From positions 1-11,810 of the forward strand of contig JAPKZM010000160.1 of NCBI GenBank assembly GCA_026393775.1: a stretch of DNA of 11,810 nucleotides, given 5' to 3'. The notes under the pieces are model-generated. The model saw only the letters and a program-made list of their open reading frames with translations. It was not told where the DNA came from and made no database searches. Numbering within the stretch: position 1 is the first letter of the stretch; every line of letters begins with the position of its first letter. The position numbers were made by a program, and so were the translations under genes. This stretch comes from Candidatus Aminicenantota bacterium (GTDB taxonomy: Bacteria > Acidobacteriota > Aminicenantia > UBA2199). This document shows positions 6,583 through 11,530 of the stretch, piece by piece.

Positions 6583-8001
6583 TTAATTTTCTGTTTTGAA
6601 TTCGGGAAAGGGGGCGGCGAATAGTTCCTTCAAAACCATCGGCGCCAGGGCGTAGCCGACGATCAAAAAAGCATCACAGATGACCTTATGCCTGTCGGAA
6701 GGGACCAGCAGCACCATTGGCAGCATGATCAGCAGATACATCAGCAGTACGAGCAACGCTTTTAGGTTCTTTTTCCAAGCCAGGATCAGCAATGAGCCCA
6801 AGCCAAAGAAAGTTAAAGCGGCGATGTCCAAAACCGCGGCGATGCTCAGGTCATAGATGGAAAATCGCAGCCGATAGATGAAGAGCGCCAAGACTAATTG
6901 GAGAACGATCAGGACGGCAAAGGCCCGGCGGCGCTTTTTCATCAGGAAAACAAAAGGCAGGAGCCAGTAGAAGATGCTGTTTTTCGCCGCCGGGTAGTAG
7001 TCCCTGAACGCGGCATTGATGCGCTCCTTCATCCTGACTAGATGCCAATGGAAACTATTCTCCCGAAAAAAAACAATGCCCTTCTTCCACAGCCAGCGAT
7101 CCGCCTCGACCTCGCTCATGCCCTGCTTCAATAGGTCATTCATGATGTTTTTGTAATCCATGATATTATTCAGGTCCATGCGAACGGCGGGATTGTTGGC
7201 CACGTAGAAATTGTAGCCGGTGATGGTCGAAAACACAGGAAACTCACCCAGGACAACCTTGTTGCGGATGATCCAGGCTGAAAAAATCAGTGTCGGGAAT
7301 AGGAGCGCGATGACATATTCCTTCCTCTTCAACATCAGCGGCAGCGGGAAAAGAAAAATCAGAATGATCAGCAACAGGTTCTGCTTGACCATGATGGCCG
7401 AGGCGAGAAAAAGAGAAAAGGCCAGCAGCTTGTATGTTTGTCTCTTGGCCAGATAAGAAAAAAGGGCAAGCAAGGCGATGAGCAAGAGAAAAAACGCCAA
7501 AAATTCGGGATGAATGATGTTGGCCATGACCCGCAGCGGTTCGAAAAACGTGCATAGAAAAGCGGAAAACAATGCCAGTTCTCGCGAACGGGAAACGTGG
7601 AAGGTCAACCAATAGAAAATCAATGGCAGCAGGCAGAAAAAAAGGTTCTGATAGAGGATAACGGCCATGAGGCACTTGTCTTTTCCATACAGCCAGCGGA
7701 AGAGCATTAAAAAAACAGGGTATCCGGGAGTGCGAAAAGCCGTCCCGCCAGGCGTGACACAAATCCCGACGCTGACCCGGTATCCCTTGCCCTCATAAAG
7801 ATTGTTCGCCATGGAGACATATTCCCGGGCATCCATGCGCAAAAATTGATTTTCGTCCTTAATGAACGAAATTTCTTTCAGGGACAAATAGAAATTAAAA
7901 ATTACCAGCCCCAGCAAGCATAATGCAGGCAGCCTGATTTTGATTTTATTCGACTGGCGGAGAATGCCGGCAAAGAAAAGCCATATTTTTTGCATCTTCA
8001 T
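6583..8001 (-). CDS. ArnT/PMT-type (PMT_2-like) membrane glycosyltransferase
   Basis: The 472-residue product is strongly hydrophobic with about ten or more membrane segments. After the first segment lies a periplasmic loop with the family's pattern: RMDAREYVSMANNLYEGKGY (55-74), in which D57 occupies the usual catalytic aspartate position, and FRTPGYPVFL (89-98). That D..Y..A..L..G.GY to RTPGYP arrangement is typical of GT-C enzymes that take sugars from polyprenyl-phosphate donors. The acceptor is unknown. Translation could start at the ATG at 8001 or the one at 7995; neither has a strong Shine-Dalgarno sequence. It has its own promoter, 185 bases separate it from the next operon, and its base composition is visibly poorer in G+C than the flanking genes (many AAA/TTT tracts), hinting at separate acquisition. 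Confidence 0.82.
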   Translation of the reverse strand: MKMQKIWLFFAGILRQSNKIKIRLPALCLLGLVIFNFYLSLKEISFIKDENQFLRMDAREYVSMANNLYEGKGYRVSVGICVTPGGTAFRTPGYPVFLMLFRWLYGKDKCLMAVILYQNLFFCLLPLIFYWLTFHVSRSRELALFSAFLCTFFEPLRVMANIIHPEFLAFFLLLIALLALFSYLAKRQTYKLLAFSLFLASAIMVKQNLLLIILIFLFPLPLMLKRKEYVIALLFPTLIFSAWIIRNKVVLGEFPVFSTITGYNFYVANNPAVRMDLNNIMDYKNIMNDLLKQGMSEVEADRWLWKKGIVFFRENSFHWHLVRMKERINAAFRDYYPAAKNSIFYWLLPFVFLMKKRRRAFAVLIVLQLVLALFIYRLRFSIYDLSIAAVLDIAALTFFGLGSLLILAWKKNLKALLVLLMYLLIMLPMVLLVPSDRHKVICDAFLIVGYALAPMVLKELFAAPFPEFKTEN

Positions 8002-8045
8002 CCAGTAATGTCCATTGCCGCGACGTTACGTTTTGCCATCGGGAA

Positions 8046-8074
8046 ATTCTAAAAGAAATGGACAGCAATGTCAA
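8046..8074 (-). promoter_or_regulatory. sigma70-type promoter of the PMT_2-like gene
   Basis: On the minus strand TTGACA (8069-8074), exactly 17 bases, TAGAAT (8046-8051). The predicted start near 8039 lies about 38 bases before the first ATG. Confidence 0.75.
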
Positions 8075-8137
8075 AAATTACCATTAACGGAATCCGGGAG
8101 ATGAAAAGCAAGGGGAAATTAGTCGTGGACGCGGCGA

Positions 8138-8500
8138 TCAGGAAACGGTTTTTTCAACGCGTTCCCCGGGGGGCAGTAACGGGTGACTGGCCGTGGTCCT
8201 GATGAAACGCGCGTAGCCCCGGTCGGATCTCTTTATTCTAACGCCCAATCCGGCCGGCACATTCTCCCCCGGGGGGCTCATCCTATCCGTATTCCAGACC
8301 ACCAAGCCGGTGAGGGAATATATGTCGTCGGCCGCGGCCAGGAGAATTTTGAACTCACTTTGCACGGGAAATATCTCGGTTGTGGCGATCAACATTCCCC
8401 GGCGCGAGATATTGACGGTGACCCCCATGCGCTCAAAACCATTCTGGCTGATATTGACCAGCAGGCTTTTGTTTATTCTTTTCTCTTTTCTTTTTGTCAT
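8138..8500 (-). CDS. PilZ-domain protein (predicted cyclic di-GMP receptor)
   Basis: The 120-residue product is essentially one PilZ domain. Both halves of the cyclic di-GMP binding signature are present: RxxxR at R4-R8 (RKEKR) in the N-terminal switch, and (D/N)xSxxG at N30-G35 (NISRRG). Further family features are FKILLAAADD, the GLVVWN strand and PAGLGVRI, followed by a short hydrophilic tail. Stand-alone PilZ proteins act by ligand-dependent contact with partner proteins, often in motility, exopolysaccharide output or pilus function; no partner is adjacent here, although glycosyltransferase genes lie directly downstream. The ATG at 8500 places RxxxR near the N-terminus as expected; the ribosome binding site is weak. 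A consensus sigma54 promoter lies 37 bases or so upstream, so expression probably needs an enhancer-binding activator. Confidence 0.88.
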   Translation of the reverse strand: MTKRKEKRINKSLLVNISQNGFERMGVTVNISRRGMLIATTEIFPVQSEFKILLAAADDIYSLTGLVVWNTDRMSPPGENVPAGLGVRIKRSDRGYARFIRTTASHPLLPPGERVEKTVS

Positions 8501-8546
8501 AATCGTTCTTGCCGAAGATCGACAAGGGGTCCAATCCGAAATTTAG

Positions 8547-8564
8547 TAGCAAATCGCGTGCCAA
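8547..8564 (-). promoter_or_regulatory. sigma54 (-24/-12) promoter of the PilZ gene
   Basis: The minus strand reads TTGGCACGCGATTTGCTA, a match to the TGGCAC-N5-TTGCW consensus with the invariant GG (8561-8562) and GC (8549-8550) exactly ten bases apart. Transcription would start near 8537, about 37 bases before the PilZ ATG. It faces the only gene it could serve. Confidence 0.8.
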
Positions 8565-8688
8565 CCACTGTGAACAGCAACGGCTGAAAAAATTTTCCGG
8601 TAAACTGCCGCCGACGCTTTCCAATCTAGGGTTTTACCATTGCTTTTTCTGATTTTCAACTTGTTCGACAAAAAAATTGTAAATAAAA

Positions 8689-8727
8689 ATGGGTAAATTG
8701 TTTACAGTTAAAACTATCAATTCCCAT
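8689..8727. repeat. Imperfect inverted repeat, candidate activator site
   Basis: ATGGGTAAATTG (8689-8700) and CAATTCCCAT (8718-8727) are inverted copies apart from a two-base TA insertion in the left arm, with 17 bases between them. Its distance of about 150-190 bases upstream of the predicted sigma54 start suits an enhancer-binding protein site, but function is inferred. Confidence 0.4.
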
Positions 8728-8742
8728 TTCAAATTTTTTTTG

Positions 8743-8771
8743 TTGACAAGCGAGAAATTCGATGCTATATT
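8743..8771 (+). promoter_or_regulatory. sigma70-type promoter of the SPFH-RHH-zinc ribbon operon
   Basis: TTGACA (8743-8748), exactly 17 bases, TATATT (8766-8771). Predicted start is near 8778, giving a leader of about 35 bases before the ATG at 8813. It is the strongest-looking sigma70 promoter in the window and sits directly upstream of a repeated ATGATAT motif. Confidence 0.85.
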
Positions 8772-8772
8772 T

Positions 8773-8793
8773 ATGATATCAAAATGATATTCA
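8773..8793 (+). promoter_or_regulatory. Candidate operator: two ATGATAT repeats over the transcription start
   Basis: ATGATAT occurs at 8773-8779 and 8784-8790, 11 bases apart, so both copies face the same side of the helix. Each copy is part of a TGATATCA-like palindrome (exact at 8774-8781, with one extra T at 8785-8793). The repeats cover the predicted +1. Ribbon-helix-helix dimers typically bind such paired short sites, and the operon encodes one, so autorepression is the natural inference. Confidence 0.5.
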
Positions 8794-8812
8794 TTTAATG
8801 TAGGAGGTTCAC

Positions 8813-9706
8813 ATGACAAAAGAAACACAAGGAAGGTCATTCAAGGGATGGGCAGTCGCCGCTCTCCATGCGCTGCTGGTAGCCGCCATTCTTTTGATCT
8901 TCATCTCTGGGGTCAACACCGTCCGCTGGTCCGCCCCTCAGATTATCCCGATCCTCGCATTGCTGATCGTTGTCGCCGTCATCCTACCCCCGGGCTACTT
9001 CACACTTCAGCCGAACGAGGCCAAGGTGCTGGTCCTTTTCGGCAAGTACAAGGGGACGATCCGCAGCGACGGCTTTCACTGGACCAACCCCCTGCAGCTG
9101 GCCCAACCGCGCGGCAAGTACACGGTTTCCCAGCGCATACGCAACTTCGAGATCGAAAAGCTGAAGGTCAACGACAAGCGCGGAAATCCCATTGAAATTG
9201 CAGCTGTCGTCGTCTGGCGGGTCGTGGACACCGCCCACGCCCTTTTCGACGTCGACCACTACGAGCATTACGTCAAGATCCAGAGCGACGCCGCCCTGCG
9301 CCACCTGGCCAACTGCTACCCCTACGATCACGGTGAAGAAGAGGAAGTGACCTTGCGCAGCGGCATGGACGAAGTGGCCCAAGTTTTGAGAAAGGAACTT
9401 CAAGACCGGCTGGCCAAAGCCGGGGTGCAAGTGGATGAAACCCGGCTCACCCACCTGGCCTACGCACCGGAAATCGCCAACGCCATGCTGCGCCGCCAAA
9501 TGGCCGAAGCCATCATCGCCGCCCGCCGCAAGATCGTCCATGGCGCCGTTTCCATGGTCGAGATGGCTCTGGAAGACCTGAAAACCAAGAAAGTAGTCGA
9601 GCTGGATGAAGACCGCAAAGCAGCCATGGTCAGCAACCTGCTGGTCGTGCTGTGCGGTGAGGCCGAGGCTCAGCCGGTGATCAATACCGGCACATTGTAC
9701 AAATAA
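8813..9706 (+). CDS. SPFH/band-7 domain membrane protein
   Basis: The 297-residue product has two N-terminal hydrophobic segments (about 13-33 and 43-58) followed at once by an SPFH/band-7 domain: PPGYFTLQPNEAKVLVLFGKYKGT, a GFHWTNPL turn, IEIAAVVVWRVVD, and the helical part ending in ARRKIVHGAVSMVEMALEDL. It is therefore an inner-membrane, stomatin/flotillin-type scaffold with its band-7 domain adjacent to the membrane. Such proteins oligomerise and organise membrane microdomains or regulate proteases; the specific role here is unknown. There is no NfeD-type partner gene, which separates it from the common stomatin-NfeD operons. The start follows AGGAGG by five bases. It leads a compact operon with an Arc-like DNA-binding protein and a zinc ribbon protein, an arrangement I recall from other bacterial genomes without an assigned function. 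Confidence 0.9.
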   Translation: MTKETQGRSFKGWAVAALHALLVAAILLIFISGVNTVRWSAPQIIPILALLIVVAVILPPGYFTLQPNEAKVLVLFGKYKGTIRSDGFHWTNPLQLAQPRGKYTVSQRIRNFEIEKLKVNDKRGNPIEIAAVVVWRVVDTAHALFDVDHYEHYVKIQSDAALRHLANCYPYDHGEEEEVTLRSGMDEVAQVLRKELQDRLAKAGVQVDETRLTHLAYAPEIANAMLRRQMAEAIIAARRKIVHGAVSMVEMALEDLKTKKVVELDEDRKAAMVSNLLVVLCGEAEAQPVINTGTLYK

Positions 9707-9724
9707 TTCAGCGACTGCCCGGTC

Positions 9725-9925
9725 ATGTCCGCAAAAAAATCATTCCTGCTGCGCCTCAGCCAGGAGATGTGGGAAGAATTGGAGCGCTGGGCCGCCGACG
9801 ATTTTCGCAGTGTCAACGGCCAGATCGAATCCATTCTCAACGAAGCCATCAACCGGCGCCGTAAAAAAGCGCCGGCAACGGCTCCTCAGGCCGAGCCGCC
9901 GCCCCCCATCAAGGAGGAAACATGA
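9725..9925 (+). CDS. Arc-like ribbon-helix-helix DNA-binding protein
   Basis: The 66-residue product fits the Arc/MetJ-type RHH fold: a basic N-terminal strand KKSFLLRLS (4-12) that would enter the DNA major groove, helix A QEMWEELERWAADD (13-26), the turn FRSVNGQ (27-33) and helix B IESILNEAINRRRKK (34-48). A Pro/Ala-rich tail (50-66) follows. RHH proteins bind DNA as paired dimers and often repress their own operon. The gene starts 18 bases after the SPFH stop with no clear Shine-Dalgarno sequence, so it probably depends on coupling to upstream translation, and its stop overlaps the next start (ATGA). Although RHH proteins are common antitoxins, no toxin-like gene is beside it, so I read it as a transcription factor for this operon. 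Confidence 0.88.
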   Translation: MSAKKSFLLRLSQEMWEELERWAADDFRSVNGQIESILNEAINRRRKKAPATAPQAEPPPPIKEET

Positions 9926-10146
9926 AAAAAGGCGTTTGCCCCCGCTGCGGGGGAAAAGAAATCTACAGCGGCAGCTCTGTGGCAAATAAATCGGGAATGC
10001 ACGAGAGCAACTGTATCCCGGTTTCATTTTTGCGAAGAGCTGCACTCGACAATTTCGTCTGCGGCCAGTGCGGCTATGTGGAGAGCTACATCGCCAAGGA
10101 AAAAGACCTGGCCGCGATCAAAAAGAAATGGCCGCTGGTACTTTGA
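9922..10146 (+). CDS. Small zinc ribbon protein of the SPFH-RHH operon
   Basis: This 74-residue protein carries two CxxC knuckles, CPRC (6-9) and CGQC (47-50), framing a 37-residue loop with a conserved-looking NKSGMHESNCIPVSF segment; together they should bind one zinc ion. The DNFVCGQCGYVESYI stretch has the typical second knuckle of a zinc ribbon, and the C-terminus is a short basic helix ending KKWPLVL. There is no signal peptide or membrane segment, so it is cytoplasmic. Molecular function is not known to me; zinc ribbons of this size mediate protein or nucleic acid contacts. A strong AAGGAGG precedes the ATG, and the ATGA overlap with the RHH gene shows it is co-translated with it. A stray third cysteine (C31) lies in the loop. 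Confidence 0.82.
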   Translation: MKKGVCPRCGGKEIYSGSSVANKSGMHESNCIPVSFLRRAALDNFVCGQCGYVESYIAKEKDLAAIKKKWPLVL

Positions 10147-10160
10147 CGAATATGCCTATC

Positions 10161-10199
10161 GATTCAGGGTGGGCTGCATTTGTTTGCTGCCAATGAATC
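10161..10199. repeat. Imperfect stem-loop after the zinc ribbon gene
   Basis: GATTCA (10161-10166) pairs exactly with TGAATC (10194-10199), and inside it GGCTGCA can pair with TGCTGCC with one mismatch around a TTTGTT loop. No T tract follows on the plus strand, so it is not a standard intrinsic terminator; it could protect the 3' end of the operon transcript. Confidence 0.35.
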
Positions 10200-10280
10200 C
10201 GGTCATGTCATCACGATCAACTTGACTTTTTCCAAATTCATCAGTAAACATTGTTAATGAGTCATGCTGATTTCCTTGTC

Positions 10281-10286
10281 TATAAT
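10281..10286 (+). promoter_or_regulatory. -10 element of the Methyltransf_24-like gene
   Basis: A perfect TATAAT lies 40 bases before the ATG at 10327. No good -35 hexamer is found 16-18 bases upstream. A start near 10293 would exclude the in-frame ATG at 10264 from the mRNA, supporting the later start codon. A second, weaker possibility is TTGACT (10222-10227), 17 bases, TAAACA (10245-10250). Confidence 0.5.
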
Positions 10287-10326
10287 CGACCCGCTATCAA
10301 GCAGGCCCAACCCTTTGGAGAAAGAG

Positions 10327-11037
10327 ATGCCCAGCCAAAATGCCAGTAGCCCCATGTGCACTATAAGATCTCTCCAAAAGATCCTCGAGATTATCGATGC
10401 CATCCCTGAGAACACTTGCGGAGGACCGCAGCCAAGATTCCTCTATGACCTTTGCCTGAGGTGCACTGGGAAGGGAGCCATTGTTGAAATCGGTACGGAT
10501 GCAGGAAAGTCCACCATCGCACTGGCCTACGCCCAACAAACTCGAAGGGGAGCACCGATCAGCACGATAGACATCGTCGAACATGCTGAAATCGAGACAA
10601 ACTTGTCGCGGGCAAACGTCACGGTGTTTGTCAATCGAATCGTTCGTTCATCACGTGAAGTCGCGGCTTCATGGTCTGATCCGATCGAACTGCTCTGGAT
10701 TGACGGCGATCACAGCTACAAGGGCGTGTGCGAAGACATTGAGTCCTGGGCCGACAAGATTCTCCCCGGAGGCTTCATGGCATTTCACGACTACCCGGCT
10801 ATGGGTGGAAAAGTTCTTGGTCCGGTTGGTCGGGCAGTATACGCGAAGATTCTTTCCCGTCCCGATCTTTGGCGGGTCATCGCGGACCGGCAGGCGGGTT
10901 CTATCCTCGTATTCGAGAAAATGCCGTCGATAGTACAAATGGAATCCGGTTACGCAGCCAAGCGATTCGAGAAAGCAAGTTTTTTTCTGGCTGGTCTCCG
11001 ACGGCGCCTGACGAATAAATTGCGCCGCCATCAATAA
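10327..11037 (+). CDS. Class I SAM-dependent methyltransferase (Methyltransf_24-like)
   Basis: The 236-residue product resembles the Methyltransf_24 family found in surface polysaccharide and secondary-metabolite contexts. Motif I is VEIGTDAGKST (53-63), an acidic strand end is STIDIVEH (D82), and the hallmark WIDGDHSYKGV (124-134) and LPGGFMAFHDY follow; the WIDGDHSY and HDY acidic/histidine residues suggest a metal-assisted active site. The C-terminus is basic (LRRRLTNKLRRHQ). GGAG six bases before the ATG at 10327 selects this start; an ATG 21 codons upstream lacks a ribosome binding site and adds a non-conserved extension. It stands alone: the preceding operon ends 180 bases upstream and tRNA-His converges on it. 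Substrate unknown; sugar O-methylation is a guess from family context. Confidence 0.85.
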   Translation: MPSQNASSPMCTIRSLQKILEIIDAIPENTCGGPQPRFLYDLCLRCTGKGAIVEIGTDAGKSTIALAYAQQTRRGAPISTIDIVEHAEIETNLSRANVTVFVNRIVRSSREVAASWSDPIELLWIDGDHSYKGVCEDIESWADKILPGGFMAFHDYPAMGGKVLGPVGRAVYAKILSRPDLWRVIADRQAGSILVFEKMPSIVQMESGYAAKRFEKASFFLAGLRRRLTNKLRRHQ

Positions 11038-11162
11038 ATTTAGGCCGTATCTCCGCATCAGCGGCCACCATCTCACACACCGGCACCATAGAAACTCAGT
11101 AATAAAGAATAACAATCAAGCATGAATGGGATTGGGGAGCCTTTTACGGTCGAAATGAAAAC

Positions 11163-11238
11163 TGGGGTGAGTGACGGGATTTGAACCCGCAGCGATCGGA
11201 TCCACAGTCCGATACTCTACCATTGAGCTACACTCACC
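11163..11238 (-). tRNA. tRNA-His (anticodon GTG), CCA encoded
   Basis: On the minus strand the cloverleaf is complete: acceptor GTGAGTG pairs with CACTCAC, and an extra 5' G lies opposite C73, the histidine identity feature. The D stem is GCTC/GAGT, the anticodon stem TCGGA/TCCGA encloses loop CTGTGGA with anticodon GTG, and the T stem GCGGG/CCCGT encloses TTCAAAT. The 3' CCA is encoded (11163-11165). No variable-arm anomaly or intron is seen. Confidence 0.97.
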
Positions 11239-11250
11239 ACGCCCTTTGAT

Positions 11251-11278
11251 TGTATAGCATTCTCCCCCTTGCTGTCAA
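11251..11278 (-). promoter_or_regulatory. Promoter of tRNA-His
   Basis: On the minus strand TTGACA (11273-11278), 16 bases, TATACA (11251-11256). The predicted start near 11244 lies about six bases before the mature 5' end. The -35 sits inside the left copy of a 10-base direct repeat that flanks the neighbouring palindromic repeat. Confidence 0.7.
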
Positions 11279-11334
11279 CAAGTGACAGACCAATCATATC
11301 CACCATGGTCGGCGGATGATTGGTGCTGTCAACA
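11271..11334. repeat. 10-base direct repeats flanking palindromic unit 1
   Basis: GCTGTCAACA occurs exactly at 11271-11280 and again at 11325-11334, bracketing unit 1. The pair resembles a target-site duplication, though the first two bases of the right copy also belong to the conserved repeat unit. Confidence 0.45.
11284..11326. repeat. Palindromic repeat unit 1 (43 bases)
   Basis: Arms ACCAATCA and TGATTGGT enclose an inner stem (TCCACC against GGCGGA, one mismatch) and a six-base loop, with a two-base TA bulge in the left arm. It matches unit 2 at 35 of 43 positions without gaps. The outer stem extends by TGACAG (11283-11288) against CTGTCA (11326-11331). Confidence 0.75.
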
Positions 11335-11421
11335 CTCCCGGAGACCGGCTTCAGCCTTATGGATTTTTTCGATCGGCTTCACTATGCCCGGAAAGGGTGG
11401 CCTTGTTGGGGCCGAGGGCAG

Positions 11422-11464
11422 CACAGACCGATCAAATCCGCCAGGATAGGCGGATGATCGGTGC
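11422..11464. repeat. Palindromic repeat unit 2 (43 bases)
   Basis: Arms ACCGATCA and TGATCGGT, inner stem TCCGCC/GGCGGA (perfect), loop AGGATA and an AA bulge at the same place as in unit 1. The stem can be extended outside by GGCAG (11417-11421) against CTGCC (11468-11472). It lies 138 bases from unit 1 in the same orientation. Confidence 0.75.
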
Positions 11465-11530
11465 AGTCTGCCACCTTGGGGGGATGCATTTTTTGTTCGC
11501 TGTGGATGTGGTTAGCAGTACGACTTTTTC

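Larger units (their letters stand above)
8501..8812. other. Divergent intergenic regulatory region between PilZ and SPFH genes
   Basis: This 312-base gap is clearly AT-richer than the surrounding genes, mostly from 8640 to 8800. It holds the leftward sigma54 promoter, the rightward sigma70 promoter, the ATGATAT repeats, and an imperfect inverted repeat (8689-8727). Short open frames here are low-complexity and have no ribosome binding sites, so I call no gene. Confidence 0.7.
11239..11530. other. Intergenic region rich in palindromic repeats
   Basis: This 292-base gap between tRNA-His and the nitroreductase gene contains the tRNA promoter, both 43-base palindromic units and the 10-base direct repeats. 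Between the units lie further short repeats: CGGCTTCA twice, and GGCC-TTGTTGG-GGCC as a small hairpin. A plus-strand open frame through it lacks a ribosome binding site and recognisable domains, so no protein is called. Confidence 0.6.

Noticed and set aside
6460..8043. Shared 13-base string CCGATGGCAAAAC in the leaders of the two membrane glycosyltransferase transcripts
   Set aside because: The copies are in opposite orientation relative to transcription, and one 13-base match within a window this size is expected by chance.
8634..8840. Minus-strand 68-codon open frame in the AT-rich divergent gap
   Set aside because: Low-complexity Asn, Ile, Phe and Lys-rich translation that runs over both the SPFH promoter and its start, with no ribosome binding site.
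9725..10146. RHH gene plus small downstream gene as a toxin-antitoxin pair
   Set aside because: The downstream protein is a two-CxxC zinc ribbon without nuclease or gyrase-poison features, and the promoter serves the SPFH gene first.
11284..11464. The two palindromic repeats as a short CRISPR array
   Set aside because: Only two diverged copies exist, each a bulged hairpin with a variable loop, and the 95-base interval is far longer than a spacer.
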